10,933 bases of DNA, from positions 1 through 10,933 of the forward strand of contig NZ_JBDIAQ010000117.1 in NCBI RefSeq assembly GCF_039812505.1, written 5' to 3'. Below are positions 6,363 to 10,933 of this stretch, piece by piece. Each line of letters opens with the position of its first letter. Positions within the stretch are counted from its first letter, which is position 1. The DNA comes from Intrasporangium_A sp039812505 (GTDB lineage Bacteria; Actinomycetota; Actinomycetes; Actinomycetales; Dermatophilaceae). The position numbers and the translations under genes were made by a program. The notes below the pieces were generated by a model. It was given only the letters and a program-made list of their open reading frames with translations, did not search any database and had not been told where the DNA came from.

Positions 6363-7778
6363 TCAGAGCCACCGGTAGGGGTCGACCGGCGTGCCGTCCT
6401 CGTAGACGCCGAAGTGCAGGTGGCAGCCCGTCGAGTAGCCCGTGGTGCCCGAGTACCCGACCAGCTGGCCGCGGTTCACGTGCCCGCCCCACTTGACGAT
6501 GCGCGACAGGTGGTTGTACGTCGTGACGAGGTCGACCCCGCGGTGCATGCCGTGGTCGATGACGACCTGGTTGCCCCAGCCGCTGGGGCGCCAGCCGGCG
6601 CGGATGACCTGACCCGGCGCCGCCGCGTAGACCGGGGTGCCGCAGGCGACGGCCCAGTCCAAGCCGTCATGGAGCATCCATTTCTTGAGGATGGGGTGCC
6701 AGCGCATCCCGAAGCCCGAGGTCGTGGGCCCGTTGGCCGGGTGGCTCAGGTAGTTCGAGGGGGTCGCGGCGGGCGGGGCGTTCCGGCGCTGCTCGGCCAG
6801 GCGGGCGAGCCGGGCCCGTTCGACCAGGATCGCGTTCAGTCGTGCTGCCTCGGCGCGGGCCGCCGCGAGGTCGGCCTGTTCGTTCGCCTGCTGGGCCCGC
6901 AGGTCGCGGGCGTACGCCGTCTGCTCGGACTTGAGCCGGTCCAGGTGGGTCTTGGCGGACGCAGCGTTGGCGCGGGCCGTCTCGGCGTTCTGCCGCGCGA
7001 CGATCGCCTGCTCCTTGGCCCGGGTCGCGGCGGAAGCCGCGGCCGTGGCGTTCTGCAGGGCGGTCTCGGCCTGGCGTTTCAGCTCGGCGACCTCGCCCCG
7101 GACGGATGTCAGGTAGGCCCGGGCCGAGATGTCGTCCGCGCGGATCGTGGCGAGCCGGTCGACGGTGTCGCCGGCCACGTTGCTGGCGGTGTCGGCCATG
7201 ACGACCCGGTCGGCGAGGTCCTGCGGCGACCCGGTGCCGAAGACGAGTCCGAGCGGCGACTCGTCGCCGCCGCTCTGGAAGACCTCGGCGGCATAGGCGT
7301 CCAGCGCGTCCTGTGAGGCGCGCAGCTGCTCCTGCGTCCGGCCAAGTCGCTCCCTGGCCCGGGCCTCGTCGGCCTTGGCGACGGCCAGCCGCTGCGCCAC
7401 CTGCTCGTTGTGCGCCCGGGCCCTGGCCTCGGCGGCCAGCGCCCGGCGCTCGGTGTCCTCGGCCCGGGCCTGCGCCGCCACGGCGCGGCCGGCCGTGGCC
7501 TGCGCACCGGCCAGGCGCTGGCGTGCTCCCGGCAGCGCGGCCTTGGTCCGCTCGAGGTTGACGTAGGCGCCGGCCAGCCGGGTGTTGGTTCCCTCGAGCT
7601 GCTGCCCGAGCGCGCTGATCCGCCGGTCGGCCTGCCGCTTCTGGTCCTGGACGTCGTCGGCCCGGGCCGCGAGCGCGGGGCCCAGTGAGAGCGTGCAGGC
7701 CAGAGCCGCGCCGGCGGCGGTCAACCGGGTGCGCGGACGGGGTGAGCAATTGCCCAACTTTGGCCACATAGGGCTCAT
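6363..7778 (-). CDS. Secreted coiled-coil M23 (LytM) peptidase, EnvC-like partner of FtsEX
   Basis: This is probably the cell-wall hydrolase controlled by FtsEX. The 471-residue protein starts with a signal peptide likely cut after ARA40. Two long Ala/Arg/Glu/Gln-rich helices (about 41-163 and 200-331) predict a coiled-coil hairpin, with a turn around SPLGLVFGTGSPQDLADR (174-191). The C-terminal LytM domain (about 340-471) has HDGLD (H370, D374), H423 in TYNHLS and HLH (H453, H455), which is the full set of zinc and catalytic residues for a Gly- or D,D-endopeptidase. C379 and C452 flank the active site and may form a disulfide. E. coli EnvC has this layout but a degenerate LytM domain. The ATG at 7778 is preceded by AGGTG eight bases upstream; a longer reading frame would run back into ftsX in another frame. 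ATG 7769 is an alternative start. The family is certain; the FtsEX link is inferred from gene order. Confidence 0.9.
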   Translation of the reverse strand: MSPMWPKLGNCSPRPRTRLTAAGAALACTLSLGPALAARADDVQDQKRQADRRISALGQQLEGTNTRLAGAYVNLERTKAALPGARQRLAGAQATAGRAVAAQARAEDTERRALAAEARARAHNEQVAQRLAVAKADEARARERLGRTQEQLRASQDALDAYAAEVFQSGGDESPLGLVFGTGSPQDLADRVVMADTASNVAGDTVDRLATIRADDISARAYLTSVRGEVAELKRQAETALQNATAAASAATRAKEQAIVARQNAETARANAASAKTHLDRLKSEQTAYARDLRAQQANEQADLAAARAEAARLNAILVERARLARLAEQRRNAPPAATPSNYLSHPANGPTTSGFGMRWHPILKKWMLHDGLDWAVACGTPVYAAAPGQVIRAGWRPSGWGNQVVIDHGMHRGVDLVTTYNHLSRIVKWGGHVNRGQLVGYSGTTGYSTGCHLHFGVYEDGTPVDPYRWL

Positions 7779-7790
7779 TGGTACCACACC

Positions 7791-7803
7791 TGTCGCTCCG
7801 ACA
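7791..7803 (-). promoter_or_regulatory. Small hairpin next to the M23 ribosome binding site
   Basis: TGTCG and CGACA are separated by three bases, and the AGGTG ribosome binding site begins within the last base of the stem. Folding could modestly limit ribosome access. With only five pairs this may be chance. Confidence 0.2.
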
Positions 7804-7838
7804 ACACCCCTTCGGCCCTGCGATACCCCTCGACCCTG

Positions 7839-7853
7839 CGAACGGTTGGTTCG
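7839..7853. terminator. Inverted repeat between ftsX and the M23 gene
   Basis: CGAAC and GTTCG are separated by five bases, 57 nt after the ftsX stop. The element resembles the one after pyc (GCGAACGGT shared). It could attenuate transcription between ftsX and the M23 gene or bind a protein. The spacer is one base longer than that of an SOS box. Confidence 0.25.
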
Positions 7854-7909
7854 ACGGGCGGTGCGGCGGCCCGCTCCGGTCGCCTGCCGCCCCTGCTGGA
7901 GCCGGCCGG

Positions 7910-8815
7910 TCACACGCGCAGGTACCGGCGCAGGGTCACCCATGACGTCACCGACGCGAGGGCGGCCACCCCGAGCACGATCACCGGCGCGACGACCCAG
8001 ACATCGGCCACCCCGATGAAGGCGATGTCGGTCACCGTCTCGCTGAGGAACCCGGTCACCCCGTACTGGACGGTCGCCCAGAGCATGCCCACCGCCAGGC
8101 CGGCGCCGACCACGCCGGCGATGATCGTCTCCATGACGAACGGGAAGCGGATCGTGAAGTTGGAGGCCCCGACCAGCCGCATGATCCCGGTCTCGCGGCG
8201 CCGGCTGAACGCCGTCTGCCGGATCGTCGTCGAGATCAGCATGACCGCGGCCAGGACCATGAGCGCGGCGAGCGCGATGGCCGACCACGAGACGGTGTTC
8301 ATGAAGGTGAAGAACTTCTCGAGCAGCTTCTTCTGGTCCTGCACGTCGGCCACCCCCGGCATCCCCTTGACGGTGCTCGCGACGACGTCGAACTTGCCGG
8401 GGTCGTTGAGGTTGACCCGGAAGGAGTCGGCGAAGTACGACTCCCCGGCCCGGGCCAGCGGGGAGTTGCGGTAGGCGGTCCGGAACCGTTCGTAGGCCTG
8501 GTCCCGCGACTCGTAGAAGATCTCCTTGACCGTCGGGCGCAGGGCCTCGAGCTCGTCCTTGACCGCGGCTCGCTCGGTCTGCGTGGTGGGCTCACCGCCG
8601 CAGTTCGGGTAGCGGGTCTTGTCGGCGCAGAGCAGGACCGTGACCTGGACGCGGTCGTACCAGTAGTCCTTCATCGTGTCGACCTGGCGCTGGCCCATCA
8701 GCCCGAGGCCGAGCAGGTACATCGAGATCATCGTGACGATCACGACCGACACGGCCATCGACAGGTTGCGGCGCAGACCGTTGCCGATCTCGCCGAGCAG
8801 GAACGTCAGTTTCAT
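7910..8815 (-). CDS. ftsX: Cell division protein FtsX
   Basis: FtsX is the membrane subunit of the FtsEX divisome complex; it passes ATP-driven movement from FtsE to a wall hydrolase outside the membrane. The 301 residues show the standard fold: a short cytoplasmic N-terminus, a membrane segment at about 19-39, a large extracellular domain (40-172), then three further segments (about 173-195, 224-248 and 272-294). Between segments 2 and 3, SRRRETGIMRLVGAS is the typical FtsX/MacB-type cytoplasmic motif. C63 and C72 in the extracellular domain are close enough for a disulfide, as in mycobacterial FtsX. The gene starts 10 nt after ftsE, in one operon, and the M23 gene follows 131 nt later. The ATG at 8815 has a G-rich but closely spaced binding site; the protein begins like other FtsX proteins (MKLTFLLGE), which supports the start. 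Confidence 0.96.
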   Translation of the reverse strand: MKLTFLLGEIGNGLRRNLSMAVSVVIVTMISMYLLGLGLMGQRQVDTMKDYWYDRVQVTVLLCADKTRYPNCGGEPTTQTERAAVKDELEALRPTVKEIFYESRDQAYERFRTAYRNSPLARAGESYFADSFRVNLNDPGKFDVVASTVKGMPGVADVQDQKKLLEKFFTFMNTVSWSAIALAALMVLAAVMLISTTIRQTAFSRRRETGIMRLVGASNFTIRFPFVMETIIAGVVGAGLAVGMLWATVQYGVTGFLSETVTDIAFIGVADVWVVAPVIVLGVAALASVTSWVTLRRYLRV

Positions 8816-8825
8816 GGTCCCCCGA

Positions 8826-9617
8826 TCAGTGCGTGTCCACGGCGGTACGCCGCCTGACCACGCTGTCGGGCTCGGCGCTGTCGGGCTCGGCGTGGCCCGG
8901 CCGGGCCGGGCCGACCCGGACCCTGGGGATGCTGCCGGTGGTGTACTCCCCGGCCTGCTGGTCGCGCACGAGGACCCCGTGGTGCAGCTCGATCACCCGA
9001 CGCCGCATCGCGTTGACCGTGGCCGTGTCGTGGGTGGCCATCACGACGGTCGTGCCCGTCCGGTTGATCCGCTCGAGCAGCTGGACGATGTCGAGGCTCG
9101 TCCCGGGGTCGAGGTTGCCGGTAGGCTCGTCGGCCAGCAGGATCGACGGCCGGTTGACGAAGGCGCGGGCGATGGCGACCCGCTGCTGCTCCCCACCGGA
9201 GAGCTGGTGCGGCAGCCGCTTCTCCTTGCCCGCCAGCCCGACCAGTTCCAGCGTCTCGGGCACCGTCTGGCGGATCCGCGTCCTGGAGGCACCGAGGATC
9301 TGCAGGGCGTAGGCCACGTTCTGGGCGACCGTCTTGTTCGGCAGCAGGCGGAAGTCCTGGAAGACGAAGCCGATCTCGCGCCGCAGGGCCGGCACCTTGC
9401 GCGCGGGCAGCCGATCGAGCTCGCGCCCGGCGACCAGCACGCGGCCCTGCGTCGCGTCGTGCTCCTTCATGACCAGCTGCAGCAGGGTCGACTTGCCGGA
9501 GCCGGACTCGCCGACGACGAAGGCGAACTCGCCCCGGGGGATCTCGAGGGAGACGTCGTCGAGCGCGGGCCGCTGCGTCCTCGGGTAGGTCTTCGTGACG
9601 TTCTCGAAGAGGATCAT
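8826..9617 (-). CDS. ftsE: Cell division ATP-binding protein FtsE
   Basis: FtsE is the cytoplasmic ATPase of FtsEX. Its ATPase cycle controls peptidoglycan hydrolysis at the septum or cell pole. The 263 residues contain Walker A GESGSGKST (36-44), the Q-loop FVFQDFRLLP with Q87, the ABC signature LSGGEQQ (139-145), Walker B ILLADEP (159-165) and the H-loop with H196. DFRLLPNKTVAQNVA is characteristic of FtsE within the ABC superfamily. The ATG at 9617 (MILFENVTKTYP) is chosen because the family starts there and AGG lies about nine bases upstream; a longer in-frame start at 9704 would add an unlikely Cys/Pro/Arg-rich leader. Residues from about 220 form an extra tail with a repeated AEPDS, making the protein roughly 35 residues longer than usual. 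ftsX follows 10 nt later. Confidence 0.96.
   Translation of the reverse strand: MILFENVTKTYPRTQRPALDDVSLEIPRGEFAFVVGESGSGKSTLLQLVMKEHDATQGRVLVAGRELDRLPARKVPALRREIGFVFQDFRLLPNKTVAQNVAYALQILGASRTRIRQTVPETLELVGLAGKEKRLPHQLSGGEQQRVAIARAFVNRPSILLADEPTGNLDPGTSLDIVQLLERINRTGTTVVMATHDTATVNAMRRRVIELHHGVLVRDQQAGEYTTGSIPRVRVGPARPGHAEPDSAEPDSVVRRRTAVDTH
8862..8891 (-). repeat. 15-bp tandem duplication in the ftsE tail
   Basis: GCTGTCGGGCTCGGC occurs twice without mismatch (8862-8876 and 8877-8891). In the ftsE frame this gives the repeated AEPDS at about residues 243-252. The frame is kept, and the repeat lies beyond the conserved ATPase domain. Confidence 0.9.
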
Positions 9618-9705
9618 GCGGGCGGACCTAACGTGAGCGGGAGGGCAGACCGGGCAGCACCCGGGCTCGGCGGCATACCTGCGGCGTGTCACCGGGCCAT
9701 CCACG

Positions 9706-9711
9706 AGGTTA
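9706..9711 (-). promoter_or_regulatory. Candidate -10 box for ftsEX
   Basis: TAACCT on the minus strand fits TAnnnT and lies 88 nt before the ftsE ATG, inside the 168-bp prfB-ftsE gap. The gap and the hairpin after prfB make a separate ftsEX promoter plausible, but no clear -35 box is present. Confidence 0.3.
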
Positions 9712-9755
9712 CGGCCGGACGGCGCCCAACCCGTGCTACCGGGACGACCGGCGTG

Positions 9756-9780
9756 GCGCGCGGGGAGCGGTCCGGCGCGC
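9756..9780 (-). terminator. Hairpin after prfB, candidate terminator
   Basis: GCGCGC (9756-9761) pairs with GCGCGC (9775-9780). After one G-G mismatch, two G-C pairs and a G-T pair extend the stem around a five-base loop. It begins five bases beyond the prfB stop codon. The position suits a terminator separating prfB from ftsEX; no T-tract follows. Confidence 0.45.
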
Positions 9781-9785
9781 TCGGC

Positions 9786-10910
9786 TCAGGCGGACGCCGC
9801 GGCGGCGGCCTTGCGCTGCTCGACCGTCCAGCGGATGCCCGACTCGATGAAGTCATCGATGTCACCGTCGAAGACCGCCGAGGGGTTGCCGGTCTCGTGG
9901 CTGGTGCGCAGGTCCTTGACCATCTGGTAGGGGTTGAGCACGTAGGAGCGCATCTGGTCGCCCCAGCTCGCCTTGACGTCACCGGCGAGCTCCTTCTTGG
10001 CGGCGGCCTCCTCGGCCTTGCGCATCAGCAGCAGGCGGGACTGGAGCACCCTCAGGGCGGCGGCGCGGTTCTGGATCTGGGACTTCTCGTTCTGCATCGA
10101 CACGACGATGCCGGTCGGCAAGTGGGTCATCCGCACCGCGGAGTCGGTCGTGTTGACGCTCTGCCCGCCCGGACCGCTCGAGCGGAAGACGTCGACCTTG
10201 ATCTCGTTCTCGGGGATCTCGATCGAGTCGTCGCTCTCGATCAGCGGGATGACCTCGACCGCCGCGAAGCTCGTCTGGCGCCGGCCCTGGTTGTCGAACG
10301 GGCTGATCCGCACGAGCCGGTGGGTGCCGCCCTCGACGGCCAGGTGGCCGTACGCGTAGGGGACGTTGACCTCGAAGGTCGCCGACTTCAGGCCGGCCTC
10401 CTCGGCGTATGAGGTGTCCATCACCTTGGTCGGGTAGCCGTGCCGCTCGGCCCAGCGCAGGTACATCCGCAGCAGCATCTCGGCGAAGTCGGCCGCGTCC
10501 ACACCACCCGCGCCGGACCGGATCGTCACCACCGCTGCGCGCTCGTCGTACTCGCCGGACAGCAGGGTGCGCACCTCGAGCTCCCCGACGTCCTTCTTGA
10601 GCGACTCCAGCTCGTGCTCGGCCTCCTCGAGCGTGGCGGCGTCGTGCTCCTCCTGGGCCAGCTCCACGAGGACTTCGAGGTCCTCGACGCGGCGGTCCAT
10701 CCCGAGGACCCGGTCGCGTTCGGCGCCGGCGCGCGAGAGTGCACTGGTGACCTGCTGCGCGTGCTCGGGGTCGTCCCACAGGTCGGGGGCGGCCGCCTGC
10801 TTCTCGAGGTCGGTGATCCGCACGCCGAGCGCGTCGAGGTCGGTCACCCCGCGCACCGAGTCCATCGTCGCGCGCAGGTCCTTGAGCTCTTGCGGGAAGT
10901 CCACGGCCAC
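9786..10910 (-). CDS. prfB: Peptide chain release factor 2
   Basis: RF2 reads UGA and UAA stop codons and triggers release of the finished peptide on the ribosome. The 374 residues include a helical N-terminal domain, the stop-codon-reading tripeptide SPF (203-205, in RISPFDNQGRRQTSF) and the catalytic GGQ (248-250, in SSGPGGQSVNTTDSAVR). SPF distinguishes RF2 from RF1, which has PxT. The frame is open throughout: there is no in-frame UGA near codon 25, so the programmed +1 frameshift that regulates prfB in many bacteria is absent. The GTG at 10910 is preceded by no convincing ribosome binding site but by a TAGGCT box eight bases away, suggesting a leaderless mRNA; a second GTG two codons on (10904) is the alternative. 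ftsE follows 168 nt downstream, beyond a hairpin. Confidence 0.97.
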   Translation of the reverse strand: MAVDFPQELKDLRATMDSVRGVTDLDALGVRITDLEKQAAAPDLWDDPEHAQQVTSALSRAGAERDRVLGMDRRVEDLEVLVELAQEEHDAATLEEAEHELESLKKDVGELEVRTLLSGEYDERAAVVTIRSGAGGVDAADFAEMLLRMYLRWAERHGYPTKVMDTSYAEEAGLKSATFEVNVPYAYGHLAVEGGTHRLVRISPFDNQGRRQTSFAAVEVIPLIESDDSIEIPENEIKVDVFRSSGPGGQSVNTTDSAVRMTHLPTGIVVSMQNEKSQIQNRAAALRVLQSRLLLMRKAEEAAAKKELAGDVKASWGDQMRSYVLNPYQMVKDLRTSHETGNPSAVFDGDIDDFIESGIRWTVEQRKAAAAASA

Positions 10911-10918
10911 GACACGAC

Positions 10919-10924
10919 AGCCTA
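10919..10924 (-). promoter_or_regulatory. Candidate -10 box of prfB
   Basis: TAGGCT on the minus strand fits TAnnnT and is the same hexamer as in the pyc leader. Eight bases separate it from the prfB GTG, so the transcript would begin at or next to the start codon. The -35 region lies outside the window and cannot be judged. Confidence 0.4.
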
Positions 10925-10933
10925 CGTCAGCGG

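Noticed and set aside
5721..7316. Plus-strand open frame of 531 codons across smpB and the M23 gene
   Set aside because: It runs antisense through two secure genes and across their boundary, with no family motif and biased composition.
7779..8288. N-terminal extension of the M23 peptidase frame into ftsX
   Set aside because: The extension overlaps ftsX in a different frame, has no protein-like composition, and would bury the signal peptide that begins at 7778.
9618..9704. Longer ftsE start at 9704
   Set aside because: It adds a Cys/Pro/Arg-rich leader absent from the FtsE family; MILFENVTKTYP at 9617 is the usual beginning.
8676..10412. Plus-strand open frame of 578 codons across ftsX, ftsE and prfB
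   Set aside because: It is antisense to three conserved genes and crosses two intergenic gaps; the translation mirrors codon bias and shows no domain.
10820..10845. RF2 programmed frameshift site near codon 25
   Set aside because: There is no in-frame TGA and no CTTTGA slip sequence; the frame reads straight through.

Overview
The window is very GC-rich DNA with GTG starts, weak Shine-Dalgarno sequences and TAnnnT-type -10 boxes. It reads as a chromosomal segment of a high-GC Actinomycetota. The order prfB-ftsE-ftsX-(M23 peptidase)-smpB is a housekeeping arrangement of that phylum; the protein sequences suggest a Micrococcales-like organism, but the genus cannot be fixed from the sequence alone. 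I see no mobile element, CRISPR array, tRNA, rRNA or tmRNA.

Layout. Positions 1-137 are a regulatory leader with two near-perfect palindromes around a TAGGCT -10 box. A complete single-chain pyruvate carboxylase (138-3512, +) follows. A 271-bp non-coding gap (3513-3783) between convergent genes holds hairpins and a 17-bp direct repeat. Everything to its right is on the minus strand, so transcription runs from right to left: prfB (10910-9786), ftsE (9617-8826), ftsX (8815-7910), a secreted coiled-coil/LytM M23 peptidase (7778-6363), smpB (6275-5793) and a DUF2207 membrane protein (5796-3784).

How the genes fit together. FtsE (ATPase) and FtsX (membrane subunit) form the divisome ABC-type complex that drives a periplasmic or cell-wall hydrolase. 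The next gene encodes a secreted protein with two long coiled-coil helices and a LytM domain, the architecture of EnvC. Unlike E. coli EnvC it keeps the complete metal and catalytic residue set, so it is probably the wall hydrolase controlled by this FtsEX. prfB (peptide release factor 2) and smpB (tmRNA partner in ribosome rescue) are translation genes that flank the division genes. smpB overlaps the DUF2207 gene by 4 nt, so those two are probably translationally coupled. Pyruvate carboxylase is an unrelated anaplerotic enzyme transcribed towards this cluster.

I found no convincing undescribed system. The points most worth a second look are the twin palindromes in the pyc leader, a recurring CGAACGG-type inverted repeat downstream of several genes, the catalytically complete M23 partner of FtsEX, and two in-frame 15-bp tandem repeats (in ftsE and in the DUF2207 gene).
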